Under the pieces are notes generated by a model. That model was not told where the DNA came from and did not search any database. It saw nothing but the letters and a program-made list of their open reading frames with translations. The position numbers and the translations under genes are program-made. A stretch of 48,313 bases of DNA from CANLBN01 sp047634655 (GTDB lineage Bacteria > Pseudomonadota > Gammaproteobacteria > Pseudomonadales > Cellvibrionaceae): positions 1 through 48,313 of the forward strand of contig JBLIHY010000001.1 of NCBI GenBank assembly GCA_047634655.1. Direction: 5' to 3'. Numbering within the stretch: position 1 is the first letter of the stretch; each line of letters starts with the position of its first letter. Shown piece after piece: positions 7,441-16,665 of this stretch.

Positions 7441-9174
7441 ATGTCGTTTAATGTGATGTCACTACCGCCTTTCGCTTTATTTTTCTTGAGCGCACTATTT
7501 TTAGTCTTATTGCGCGGTAAGCTGGGTCATTTAATGGCTGCGGTAATTACTGTTGCGACCCCTGTGCTGAGTGCTATTTTGCTTTTTCAGTGGCAGGAAG
7601 GTAGTTATGGTCACTATATTTTGCTGGATCTGGAACTAACCCTGATCAAGGTTGATCGTTTAAGTTTACTTTTTGCCTACCTCTTCCATATCGCCGCATT
7701 TTTTGCCGGTATTTTCGCTCTTCATGTTAAAGATCGTGTTCAGCAGGTGGCGGCACTGGCATATACAGGCAGTGCCATCGGTGCAGTTTTTGCCGGCGAC
7801 TGGATCACCTTATTTGTTTTTTGGGAGTTGTTGGCCCTAACTTCAGTTTTTTTGATTTTGGCCCGTCGCTCTGAGTCTAGCTTGCGAAGCGCGATGCGTT
7901 ATTTAGTGATCCAAATCCTCTCGGGTATTTTACTCCTAACCGGCGCGCTGCTGCTTATCAAGATCAGCGGAAATACGGCAATTGTTCCGCTGACTTTGGA
8001 CAACGTTTTCTCTTCACCTGAAAGTGTGGCCATATGGCTAATTTTTCTAGCCTATGGCATCAAGTGCGGTTTTCCCTTTTTGCACAACTGGATTGTCGAT
8101 GCTTACCCAGAGGCAACGCCAACAGGAACTATTTTTCTTTGTGCGCTGACCACTAAGGTGGCGGTTTACGCGCTAGCCAGAAGTTTCGCCGGCAACGATA
8201 TTTTGATTACGATTGGTTTGGTAATGGCTTGTTTTCCAATTTTTTATGCCGTTATTGAGAATGACCTACGCCGGGTGCTGGCCTACAGTATGATTAACCA
8301 AATTGGTTTTATGGTGTGTGGAATTGGTCTCGGTACCGAAATGGCCATTAACGGCGCGGTGGCGCACGCCTTTAACGACGTTATTTTTAAAGGCTTGTTG
8401 ATGATGTCAATGGGAGCAGTTTTGTATCGGGTAGGCCACGTCAATGGTTCTCACTTGGGCGGTCTGTATAAAACCATGCCAAAGACAACCATTCTCTGCA
8501 TTGTCGGTGCCGCATCGATTTCCGCTTTTCCGCTTTTCAGCGGTTTCGTCAGCAAATCGATTATCCTTGCAGAAATGATCAAAGCCGGACATATAGTGGG
8601 CTGGCTGTTGTTGTTATTCGCGGCGGCGGGCGTGTTCCACCATGCGGGAATTAAAATCCCCTTCTTTGCCTTTTTTGCCCACGATTCCGGATTGCGACCA
8701 AAAGAAGCGCCAGCGAATATGTTGATTGCCATGAGCATCGCGGCGGCACTGTGTATTTTTATCGGCAGCTATCCTCAATTCCTTTATTCCTTGCTTCCCT
8801 ATGAAATGAATTACACGCCTTACGATACCACTCATATCCTGACCCAGCTACAATTGCTATTTTTCTCCGCACTGGCTTTTGTCTGGCTTAATTTGAAAGG
8901 CCTATATCCACCGGAGTTAAAGTCCATCAATATCGATACGGACTGGATTTACCGTCGCCTCGGCCTTCAACGCTGGAAAAAAATCGAAAGTGCGGTGGCG
9001 ATATGTTATCGCTCGCTGTCAGCGGTATCGCTCAAAGTGCTGTCGCTATTGTTTCGCTGGATTACTGCCCATGCTCAACCCAACGCCGTATTATCCCGCG
9101 GATGGACAATTTATTCGATGTTGATGGCGCTATTAGTAACCATGATGGTAATGCTAGTATTTAATTATATTTAG
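7441..9174 (+). CDS. Third NuoL/M-like antiporter subunit of the Mrp locus
   Basis: A 577-residue polytopic protein of the Proton_antipo_M family. Glu129 (FVFWELLALT), Lys208 (AYGIKCGFPFLHNWIVDAYPEA) and Lys239 (LTTKVAVY) keep the channel positions, and AVAHAFNDVIFKGLLMMSMG replaces the usual histidine-rich segment. The C-terminal 100 residues after about 475 extend beyond a standard MrpD: an amphipathic stretch rich in Trp/Arg/Lys followed by a last membrane helix, somewhat like the NuoL C-terminal arm. It begins three bases after the small membrane-protein gene and ends the locus. Such proteins are often annotated simply as Na+/H+ antiporter subunit D. Confidence 0.85.
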   Translation: MSFNVMSLPPFALFFLSALFLVLLRGKLGHLMAAVITVATPVLSAILLFQWQEGSYGHYILLDLELTLIKVDRLSLLFAYLFHIAAFFAGIFALHVKDRVQQVAALAYTGSAIGAVFAGDWITLFVFWELLALTSVFLILARRSESSLRSAMRYLVIQILSGILLLTGALLLIKISGNTAIVPLTLDNVFSSPESVAIWLIFLAYGIKCGFPFLHNWIVDAYPEATPTGTIFLCALTTKVAVYALARSFAGNDILITIGLVMACFPIFYAVIENDLRRVLAYSMINQIGFMVCGIGLGTEMAINGAVAHAFNDVIFKGLLMMSMGAVLYRVGHVNGSHLGGLYKTMPKTTILCIVGAASISAFPLFSGFVSKSIILAEMIKAGHIVGWLLLLFAAAGVFHHAGIKIPFFAFFAHDSGLRPKEAPANMLIAMSIAAALCIFIGSYPQFLYSLLPYEMNYTPYDTTHILTQLQLLFFSALAFVWLNLKGLYPPELKSINIDTDWIYRRLGLQRWKKIESAVAICYRSLSAVSLKVLSLLFRWITAHAQPNAVLSRGWTIYSMLMALLVTMMVMLVFNYI

Positions 9175-9845
9175 CAGCCCTTAAATTATTAATAATAAAA
9201 AATTTGTATATTGCGAAGAGCTTATTAAATACCCTAAAGTAAAAGATTATCATTTGCTAATGACTATTTAAATTTTTAGCGTGACCAAAGAATTTTTTAT
9301 ATTATTTTTTATTGCTGTTCCGTTAATTTTTAAAAACCAGCTTGGTATTAATCAGGTGGCTCTGAGTCTATTGGCTCGCCTTTGAGCAATACTATAAGTT
9401 TTCATTTCTCAAATAGATTTAGCGTTAGTGCTTGTAGAGTTTGCTGTATGCTTTTAGTCAAATCTGACTAAAACTTTAAGAAAACAAGCATCAAATAAAT
9501 ACACATCAAAATCCATATTTATGCCAGTATTTTATTTTTAAATTCCACTTTATCTATTCGAAAAATAATTATACTTTCCATCTGGCTTTATAAACGTCCG
9601 CTATAGTCTTGGCGGATAAGTTAAAATTATTGCTTAGAAACACATAGTGCTTGCCAGTCTTTGCATCTATATAGCTAACGCCTCGAATTTTCAATTATTT
9701 AAGCGATTAAAAATGACAGAGCTTCCCTGTGCTGTAGAATTCTCTGAATTGACTAGGTATTCCCTGATGCAGTTGAGGCGCATAGTCGCAACTTGCTACA
9801 GAGTTTTTTATTAAATACCAAAATTTGTAACCAGCGAGGCCGCCA
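9175..9845. other. AT-rich spacer after the Mrp locus
   Basis: About 670 bp with very low GC, many short A/T runs and stop codons in all frames. I see no gene, no RNA fold and no clear terminator. The promoter of the downstream VanZ-like gene presumably lies near its right end. Confidence 0.5.
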
Positions 9846-10235
9846 ATGAAACATCGACAAAAAATGCTCCCCAACTGGAGTCTCGGACCCTTTCGGCTCT
9901 TACTTTTTTTGGCATTGGTGCTCGTTACCCAGCAAATGTTAACCAACACACCGGCATCAATATTTGCTTCAATATGGGATAAGTTATTACATTTTTTCGC
10001 CTGGGGCCTGATTTTTTTTCTAGCTTATGGTGCCAGTCAAAGTCGCCGATCATTTATGTTGCTTTCGCTAGCGATCTTAATTTACTCATTAATATTAGAG
10101 ATGCTGCAGCCGTTAGTCTCACAGCGGATCTTTTCTATGGGTGATATACTAAGCAATGTCACGGGTGGCGTGTTTGCTTATTTTCTTATATCTACAGCGG
10201 ATAATTTTTTGAAAAAATGGTGTGTCAAAAGTTGA
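9846..10235 (+). CDS. VanZ-like family membrane protein
   Basis: A 129-residue protein with four predicted membrane helices. The family pattern of a conserved aspartate-lysine followed by histidine-phenylalanine at a helix start (WDKLLHFFAWG) and an EMLQP...SMGDILSNVTGG segment late in the protein identifies the VanZ-like domain. These proteins are named after the teicoplanin-resistance accessory protein VanZ, but most chromosomal members have unknown function, and nothing nearby suggests antibiotic resistance. It stands alone between two long AT-rich spacers. Confidence 0.82.
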   Translation: MKHRQKMLPNWSLGPFRLLLFLALVLVTQQMLTNTPASIFASIWDKLLHFFAWGLIFFLAYGASQSRRSFMLLSLAILIYSLILEMLQPLVSQRIFSMGDILSNVTGGVFAYFLISTADNFLKKWCVKS

Positions 10236-10600
10236 GGTTACCGGTCTATTAAAATTATTTTATTCGCTATTTTTCTTTAAAAATATTAAATTTTTGAATT
10301 CGAATTCAATGAATAAGCACTTTTGTAAATCAGGTATTTAATTCTTATTAAAATAAACTTATAAATTCTCGCCTACTAAGCAGTTGTTTCTAAAAAAAGA
10401 CTTCCATGGCTTTTTTCAACATTAGCAGCTAAAGTACTTCGATTTTTTGGTGTTTTTACTGCGCGCATCGGCTTTCAATCTGTAGCTATTTTTCGTTTGT
10501 CTTTTGCTGCCAAGGTAAGCACGAGCCAGCAAAATGCGCGGAAATATCCGCTTTTTTTTCAATAGTTTTACCCGATTAATACCGACGAATGGGCCATGGC
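10236..10600. other. AT-rich spacer with a 16-bp perfect palindrome
   Basis: About 365 bp between the VanZ-like gene and the convergent MFS gene. At 10294-10309 lies a perfect palindrome, TTGAATTCGAATTCAA, with no spacer. It could be a protein-binding site. No T-run follows it and no gene is visible. Confidence 0.4.
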
Positions 10601-11845
10601 TTATTCATCTGTCAAAACTTCGACTTCGGGTAAGCGTAAGGCCAGTAATGCTGCCACTAAACTCATCATCGATAGCAGGGTAATTACTGCGGCAACACTG
10701 AAAAATTGTGCCACCACGCCAAAAAGCGAGCAAACGAGTAGCATGACGCCGATAAGGCTATTTCCCAGTGCGACGTAATCGGTACGCTGGTCGCCCTCTG
10801 CCATATCTACCAGATAGATTTTGCGTCCCAGGCGCACGCCTTGGTAGGCAAAAATCTGGAAAAAAAAGGCCAGGGTCAGCCACAAGTTAAACGAAGTTTC
10901 AAGATTATGATTAATAGTCACGGATAACAGGCCGTTTATTGCCACAATTATTCCCGCTATGATTAATACCCAGCGGCTGGACCAGTCCGCCAGCTTTCCC
11001 CAGATAGGCCCTGACGCTATAGCAGCCAAACTGCTGGCCATTACTAACAGTCCCAATTGAGACCGTTGAGAAGAAGATTCTTGGATAAGTATGGTGTAGA
11101 ACGGAGTGATCAATGCTGAGGACAATAATAGCGTCCGCACCAGTATAAAATTCCTAAAGTTGCGGTCTCTCCATAGCAGCGCCGTCGATGTGGTATTAGC
11201 GCTATCATCGCTGCTTTCTTCGGCGGGCTCAAAAATTAATTGGTAAACAGCCGCTGCTACTATCCATAGAAAGCTTGCTACTAGCAAGATAAGCACGTGT
11301 ACGTCCCGACCATTCTCGTTGTTTCTCCATAACAGCAAACCTACTAACAACGTCAATAGGCCAGCGACACTGGCGCTCCAACCAGAGAGTTTGCCGCGCC
11401 GGGTTTTGGGGATGGTGCGCCCTATCACATCCTTGGAGGCTATGGAGCACAAGCTGCGAGCGAGGCTGAAACCCGACAGGACTAAGAGCAATAAAGTTCC
11501 CGCCAGGAGACCGTTCAGAAAGGCGACAATCACAGACATGGAAAATATGGCCAGTGCCTGTCCAATACAGCCATAAATCCACACTCGCTTGCGTTGCCGC
11601 TGACGTTTGACAAAGGCTGTCCACCACAATTGTGGCAATAGCGATCCGGATTCTCGTAGTGGTATCAAGGCGCTGATTAACAATATCGGTACCTCCAAGC
11701 TTTGCATTACCCAAGGCAGTATTGTTTTGACATCCACCAGAGCATCCCCCAGTTTCGTCAGCCCTTGTGCCAAAAGTTGCAATAGAAAATTACGCGGAAC
11801 ATGCTGATCCGCTGATAGATCGCTGTTTTTTTGATTAGCTACCAC
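10601..11845 (-). CDS. MFS transporter, substrate unknown
   Basis: A 414-residue protein with about 12 hydrophobic segments split by a polar central loop (around residues 200-220, rich in Glu/Asp/Ser). That is the usual six-plus-six layout of the major facilitator superfamily. A cytoplasmic basic loop (TIPKTRRGKLSGW) after the fifth helix corresponds to the family's conserved region. The start is GTG at 11845 and overlaps the end of yqaA by 7 bases, so the two are likely co-transcribed. Nothing in the sequence tells me the substrate. Confidence 0.82.
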   Translation of the reverse strand: MVANQKNSDLSADQHVPRNFLLQLLAQGLTKLGDALVDVKTILPWVMQSLEVPILLISALIPLRESGSLLPQLWWTAFVKRQRQRKRVWIYGCIGQALAIFSMSVIVAFLNGLLAGTLLLLVLSGFSLARSLCSIASKDVIGRTIPKTRRGKLSGWSASVAGLLTLLVGLLLWRNNENGRDVHVLILLVASFLWIVAAAVYQLIFEPAEESSDDSANTTSTALLWRDRNFRNFILVRTLLLSSALITPFYTILIQESSSQRSQLGLLVMASSLAAIASGPIWGKLADWSSRWVLIIAGIIVAINGLLSVTINHNLETSFNLWLTLAFFFQIFAYQGVRLGRKIYLVDMAEGDQRTDYVALGNSLIGVMLLVCSLFGVVAQFFSVAAVITLLSMMSLVAALLALRLPEVEVLTDE

Positions 11846-12270
11846 GCAATGATCTCCTGGGCTAAGGCAATGACTAGCCAGTAACGCACGCCTTTGCCAA
11901 TGGCAGTGAGCAAAACAAACGGCAGAAACGACACTCGCATAACCCCTGCAATGAACGTCAAGGCATCACCACCTATTGGTAACCAGGCCAGTAGTAGACT
12001 CCAGACCCCGTAGCGCTGAAACCAGGCCTGCGCTCGATGTAAAGATCGGCCCTTGAAAGGAAACCACTTGCGGTTTTCAAAGTGCGTTAAATAAATGCCT
12101 ATTAACCAATTGATCACCGCGCCCAAGGTATTGCCTGCCGTTGCCACTAGCCACAGCAGCAGGGTAGATTTCTCTTGAGCCAGTAACGCTACCAGGGTAA
12201 TTTCGGAATAAAATGGCAGCAGCGTGGCAGCGAGAAAAGCACTGGCAAACAGCAAGGTGTAACTGATCAT
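11839..12270 (-). CDS. yqaA: YqaA family (DedA/VTT-like) inner-membrane protein
   Basis: A 143-residue membrane protein beginning MISYTLLFASAFLAATLLPFYSE, characteristic of the small YqaA relatives of the DedA/SNARE-associated family. Further family signs are NTLGAVINWLIG, the RYGVWSLLLAWLPIGGD turn and a final helix with GKGVRYW. An upstream in-frame start at 12408 exists but adds a non-hydrophobic stretch outside the family, so ATG 12270 is preferred. Its ATG overlaps the stop of an upstream minus-strand frame (ATGA). It overlaps the MFS gene at its 3' end. Exact function is unknown; larger DedA relatives affect membrane homeostasis. Confidence 0.85.
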   Translation of the reverse strand: MISYTLLFASAFLAATLLPFYSEITLVALLAQEKSTLLLWLVATAGNTLGAVINWLIGIYLTHFENRKWFPFKGRSLHRAQAWFQRYGVWSLLLAWLPIGGDALTFIAGVMRVSFLPFVLLTAIGKGVRYWLVIALAQEIIAW

Positions 12271-12521
12271 TGAATCTTTTCCAGAGGATGAGCAAGCTTT
12301 GGTTTTCGGAAGTGCGCGCGCACAGTTTTCACAACCCAGCAGAATAAGCGAAGCTGACGCTGGTGATAAGGCAAGTCCTCTGAATGCCACCGCAGCTCCG
12401 GAAGACAAGAAGGTTGCCGACTTTCAGTTATCTGCACAAAAATGTCATCGGCTTCGCCGCAATGTTGCGAATCAATATGGTCTCCAATGCCGATAATTGC
12501 GCCATCAATCGATAGTATCAA
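12267..12521 (-). CDS. Possible small ORF coupled to yqaA, unrecognised
   Basis: An open frame on the minus strand that ends with TGA overlapping the yqaA ATG (ATGA), the classic coupling arrangement. It is open from 12587 down, with no ATG; the best start is TTG at 12521, giving 84 residues. The product is polar, histidine- and cysteine-containing, with no membrane helix, and ends in a basic segment (AHFRKPKLAHPLEKIQ). I recognise no family. It may be the 3' remnant of a longer gene, since a stop at 12588-12590 cuts off further plausible-looking coding sequence upstream. Confidence 0.3.
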   Translation of the reverse strand: MILSIDGAIIGIGDHIDSQHCGEADDIFVQITESRQPSCLPELRWHSEDLPYHQRQLRLFCWVVKTVRAHFRKPKLAHPLEKIQ

Positions 12522-12913
12522 TTTGGCGTTCCCGGTGGTTATTGTAGTTACACAACAAGCCCGGGCGCTGGCCAGCCTGTTATGCGCTTACTTATTGTGC
12601 ATTCGAGAATGTCTCGAGATGGCGAATGCGCTGTTCGTTCCACATAGAGCTAATATTTTATCATTGCTGGATCGATAGCTAAAAAAAGCTAGGCAACTTT
12701 TGCCAAGTTACCGGCATTGTCGCGGCGAGTTAAGGCGGTCGGTAAAAATAGGCTTTTCTTCAACACAGTCTTTTCACGGCTGACTATTGAGTTAGCGTAA
12801 ACTTTTTATTCGATAACTCGGATTTAGTACCATCTCTCCGAGTTTAGCCCTAGTACCAACTAAGATGGTGTGACATTATCCGCTGCAAATTTGACCGCTT
12901 TGGGAAGGTGCCA
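12522..12913. other. Spacer upstream of sbcB
   Basis: About 390 bp between the yqaA-coupled frame and sbcB, with divergent transcription. No gene is supported; an open plus-strand frame at 12442-12678 has no recognisable product. Promoters for both directions are expected here but no hexamer pair stands out. Confidence 0.4.
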
Positions 12914-14335
12914 ATGAATACTTATTACTGGCACGATTACGAGACCTGGGGAACGCAACCCAGTGTGGACAAGCCGGTACAGTTTGCGGGCGTACGCACG
13001 GATCTCGAACTGAACCCGCTGGGAGAACCACTGGTTTTCCACTGTCGGCCCAGCGCCGATTGTTTGCCGCAGCCAGAGGCTTGCTTGGTCACGGGAATGA
13101 CTCCGCAGATAGCGATGGAAAACGGAGTCCCGGAGCCGGATTTCTTTCGTTTGATCCATCGGCAGCTCTCACAACCCGGCACCTGTGCCGTGGGCTATAA
13201 CAGCATACGTTTCGATGACGAAGTGACTCGCTATGGGTTCTACCGCAACTTTTACGATCCTTATGAGCGCGAGTGGAAGCAGGGAAATAGTCGCTGGGAC
13301 ATTATCGATATGGTCAGGATGGTTTACGCTCTCAGGCCGGAAACCCTCAACTGGCCATTGAATGACGACAAGGTTCCCAGCTTTAAATTAGAGGCATTGA
13401 GCCGTGCTAACGGCATCGATCACCAAGCGGCCCACGATGCTTTATCAGACGTCTATGCAACCATCGGTTTGGCAAAGCTGATCAAGACTCGTCAGGCTAA
13501 GTTGTATGAGTATGCCTATAGTCTCCGAGACAAAAAACGGGTCGCGCAACTTATCGATCTGAACACACACAAACCGCTACTGCACATTTCGTCGCGCTTT
13601 GCCGCCGCCAGAGGTTGCGCGGCACTGGTGATTCCGTTGATGTGTCACCCCACCAATAAAAACCGAGTTATTTGCTACGACTTGTCAGTCGATCCGGCCC
13701 CTTTGATTGAACTGTCTCCGGAGGCAGTTGCGGAGCGCGTCTTTGCGAAACAGGAAGCCTTACCCGATTCCGCGGAGCGCATTCCGTTGAAGGAAGTGCA
13801 TCTAAACAAGTCACCTATACTGGCCACCACAAAATTATTGGATGAAGCTGCCGCCAAACGCCTGGGTATTGATAAATCTTCCTGTGAGCGGCACTGGCAA
13901 CAGCTGCTCGCTGTCGATCTTACGGAAAAATTAACAGCCATTTATGGCGAAGTCGATCGCCCGGCGTCGCTGGATGCGGAACGGCAACTCTACGATGGCT
14001 TTATCGGCGATGGCGATAAATATTTACTCGAAAAAATCCGCGAGGCCGCGCCGGAGAATTTACGGCAATTCTCCGAGCAGTTGGCGGATGAACGCCTGCG
14101 CGTACTGCTATTTCGCTACCGCTCTCGACATTATCCCGAGACCCTGGACGATGAAGAAAGCGTTCGTTGGAAACAATGGTGTTACTGGCGTCTCACGGAT
14201 CCCCAGGCAGGGGCCAGTTTGGTGCTCGATACCTATTTTCAGCGACTGGACGAGTTGAAGCAGAATCCCGAATGTAATCAGGCGATTATTCAGCAGCTGG
14301 TAGACTACGGCGATAGCCTGCTGGCCGACGCTTAA
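12914..14335 (+). CDS. sbcB: Exodeoxyribonuclease I
   Basis: A 473-residue protein that closely follows Escherichia coli exonuclease I through its length. Asp8 and Glu10 in HDYETWG open the DEDD catalytic site; LVTGMTPQ, GYNSIRFDDEVTR, NSRWDIIDMVR and HDALSDVYATI follow in the same order, then the SH3-like and helical C-terminal parts. It degrades single-stranded DNA 3' to 5' and acts in mismatch repair and recombination. A GTG six bases upstream is also in frame, but ATG at 12914 has an AAGG five bases before it and matches the family start. Monocistronic as far as spacing shows. Confidence 0.96.
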   Translation: MNTYYWHDYETWGTQPSVDKPVQFAGVRTDLELNPLGEPLVFHCRPSADCLPQPEACLVTGMTPQIAMENGVPEPDFFRLIHRQLSQPGTCAVGYNSIRFDDEVTRYGFYRNFYDPYEREWKQGNSRWDIIDMVRMVYALRPETLNWPLNDDKVPSFKLEALSRANGIDHQAAHDALSDVYATIGLAKLIKTRQAKLYEYAYSLRDKKRVAQLIDLNTHKPLLHISSRFAAARGCAALVIPLMCHPTNKNRVICYDLSVDPAPLIELSPEAVAERVFAKQEALPDSAERIPLKEVHLNKSPILATTKLLDEAAAKRLGIDKSSCERHWQQLLAVDLTEKLTAIYGEVDRPASLDAERQLYDGFIGDGDKYLLEKIREAAPENLRQFSEQLADERLRVLLFRYRSRHYPETLDDEESVRWKQWCYWRLTDPQAGASLVLDTYFQRLDELKQNPECNQAIIQQLVDYGDSLLADA

Positions 14336-14446
14336 TTCTTCGTAGCTGAAACCCCCAAAGCTGTTTAAAATGCATAACGGGTTGTAATAAGCTACCTCGT
14401 CAACTTCACTCCACTCCACCCAATGTAGAACCCATAGACCATCACT

Positions 14447-15457
14447 GTGAAATTTACCGGCGCCCATATACTTTCCATTCAACAATTTGAGCAGCAAGAC
14501 ATCGACGCGATCTTCCGCGTCGCCGACGCCATGTTGCCCTATGCCCGTCGACAAAAAATGACACGGGTATTGGAAGGGGCAATTTTGGGCAATATGTTTT
14601 TCGAGGCCAGCACCCGCACCCGCGTTAGCTTTGGCAGTGCCTTTAACCTGCTTGGGGGTAATGTGCGAGAGACCACGGGGTTTGAGAGTTCAGCCTTATC
14701 TAAAGGTGAATCCTTGTATGATACGGCCCGGGTATTGTCTGGTTACAGCGATGTGATTTGTATGCGACACCCCCAGGCGCATTCCGTCAGCGAATTTGCT
14801 AAGGCCAGTCGGGTTCCGGTGATCAATGGAGGCGATGGCCATAACGAGCATCCCACCCAGGCTCTGCTGGACCTCTATACCATCCGCAAAGAGCTGGCGT
14901 CCAAGGGTCGAGGCATAGATGGTCTGCGCATTGCCATGATCGGCGATCTCAAATACGGTCGCACGGTTCACTCCCTGTCTCAGTTACTGTGCCTTTATAA
15001 AAATATTCAGGTCATTCTAGTTTCACCAAAAGAGTTGGCGATGCCGGCCGAATTAGTGGAAGCGCTGAGATTAGCAGGTCACCAGGTCGCGATTTCCGAA
15101 GAGCTTAGCTCCAGTATTTCTCATGTGGACATTGCCTACTCTACGCGCATTCAGGAAGAGCGCTTTCAATCGAGAGAAGAGGCCGACCTCTATCGAGGTC
15201 GCTTTCGATTGAATCAGCGTATTTATACCCAATTTTGTGAGCCAAACACCGTTATCATGCACCCCTTGCCACGCGATTCGCGAGCCGAGGCCAATGAGTT
15301 GGATAGTGATTTGGATAAAAATCCCAATTTGGCCATCTTCCGCCAAGCCGATAACGGTGTCGTTGTCCGCATGGCTTTATTTGCCTTGGTGTTAAGTGTG
15401 GCAGAACAGGTGGAACATCATGCCTCTGAGGTGCGTTGGTTCCCAGGTAAGCGTTAA
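14447..15457 (+). CDS. pyrB: Aspartate carbamoyltransferase catalytic subunit
   Basis: A 336-residue aspartate carbamoyltransferase, second step of UMP synthesis. The carbamoyl-phosphate loop STRT is at residues 55-58, HPTQALLDL follows, then the aspartate-binding SLS/RIQEERF region and MHPLPRDSR. The GTG start is required because the conserved N-terminal strand (TGAHILSIQQF) begins at once and no ATG is available before residue 30. No strong ribosome site is visible. No pyrI regulatory chain or dihydroorotase-like pyrC' follows. carA, which supplies carbamoyl phosphate, starts at the far end of this window. Confidence 0.95.
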   Translation: MKFTGAHILSIQQFEQQDIDAIFRVADAMLPYARRQKMTRVLEGAILGNMFFEASTRTRVSFGSAFNLLGGNVRETTGFESSALSKGESLYDTARVLSGYSDVICMRHPQAHSVSEFAKASRVPVINGGDGHNEHPTQALLDLYTIRKELASKGRGIDGLRIAMIGDLKYGRTVHSLSQLLCLYKNIQVILVSPKELAMPAELVEALRLAGHQVAISEELSSSISHVDIAYSTRIQEERFQSREEADLYRGRFRLNQRIYTQFCEPNTVIMHPLPRDSRAEANELDSDLDKNPNLAIFRQADNGVVVRMALFALVLSVAEQVEHHASEVRWFPGKR

Positions 15458-15516
15458 TCGCTTTCACCGTTTATTCGTTCTCTTACCCATTACTATTATT
15501 CAGTTGCCACTTCGTC

Positions 15517-16665
15517 ATGACTCAATTTGATGATATTCGCCCTTATTGCGACGATGAAGTTCGACCAACGGTTGAACGACTGCTCGGCGACGATGAGTTC
15601 ATCGATATTATTATCCGCTTCCTTTGTCCAAAGCTGCCTCGCTATCTGAGCGGCTTTTGCCGCCCAATCATTCGCTATTTTCTGGATAGAAAACTGCGAA
15701 ATGTCCAAACCGTAAACGATTTGCAACGCTATATCGAAAGCTATATTCGACGAATGCTCAACGAAACCACTTTAGGTCTAACAATTTCAGGAGAAGAAAA
15801 CCTCACTAGAGAACGCGCCCATTTGTTTATCAGCAACCATCGAGATATCGTTGCTGATCCAGCCGTTGTTAACTGGACCTTGCTCCAGCGTGGCCATAAA
15901 ACTTTACATGTCGCCGTCGGCGATAATCTACTGACCAAACCCTGCGTGTCCGACCTGATGCGCTTAAACAAAAGCTTTATTGTCAACCGCTCTGCCAAAG
16001 GATCGCGGGAAAAATTCAAGGCCGCTAAGCATCTGTCATCTTACGTTCACCACGCCATTACAAAGGAACAATCCAATATTTGGATCGCGCAGCGAGAAGG
16101 GCGGGCAAAAGATGGTATTGATCGAACCAATAGTGCAGTCATCAGTATGCTAGCGCTGCACAAACCGAAAAGTTTGCCTTTGACAGACTGCATCCACGAA
16201 CTCAATATTGTCCCTGTATCCATCTCCTACGAACGCGACCCCTGCGATATTCTAAAAGCTAAAGAGCTTTACATTCAGGGTAGCGAGGGTCGTTACCAGA
16301 AAGCCGAGTATGAAGACGTGGCCAGTATTGCTCAGGGGATCACAGGCTTTAAGGGGCGGGTTCACGTCGCTTTTGGCGCACCGCTCGATGGCGAATATCA
16401 GACCGTGGGAGGTGTTGTGGCGGAACTGGACCAAAAAATTATTCACAACTATGTTCTGCAGCCCAGTAATTGTGTGGCATACGAAAAACTCCACGGCGAG
16501 CTGCCGGAGGGTGTTGTGGTAACCGCAGATCAAGTCCCCTTTCTGGAGGCTGACTTTGCCATGGAGTGCCAACAATTCAATGATCATGTTTGCCAATGCG
16601 ACGAAGCTTATCGAAATATCCTACTGAGCATGTACGCGAATCCGATAGTCAGTCAGTATTCTTAA
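15517..16665 (+). CDS. 1-acylglycerol-3-phosphate/glycerol acyltransferase-like protein
   Basis: A 382-residue soluble-looking protein with the acyltransferase block starting at His108 (ISNHRDIVADPA). It has KPCVSDLMRLNKSFIVNR and a WIAQREGRAKDG block equivalent to motif III, then INIVPVSISYERDPC equivalent to motif IV. The H-to-D spacing is one longer than the textbook HX4D, as in the NHRDI subgroup of bacterial acyltransferases. By family it should transfer acyl groups to a glycerol-phosphate backbone in phospholipid synthesis. The exact acceptor is not shown. It lies 59 bp after pyrB, perhaps in the same transcript. Confidence 0.85.
   Translation: MTQFDDIRPYCDDEVRPTVERLLGDDEFIDIIIRFLCPKLPRYLSGFCRPIIRYFLDRKLRNVQTVNDLQRYIESYIRRMLNETTLGLTISGEENLTRERAHLFISNHRDIVADPAVVNWTLLQRGHKTLHVAVGDNLLTKPCVSDLMRLNKSFIVNRSAKGSREKFKAAKHLSSYVHHAITKEQSNIWIAQREGRAKDGIDRTNSAVISMLALHKPKSLPLTDCIHELNIVPVSISYERDPCDILKAKELYIQGSEGRYQKAEYEDVASIAQGITGFKGRVHVAFGAPLDGEYQTVGGVVAELDQKIIHNYVLQPSNCVAYEKLHGELPEGVVVTADQVPFLEADFAMECQQFNDHVCQCDEAYRNILLSMYANPIVSQYS

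Noticed and set aside
12442..12678. Plus-strand frame upstream of sbcB
   Set aside because: No recognisable family and it is opposite the frame that is coupled to yqaA; most likely a shadow.
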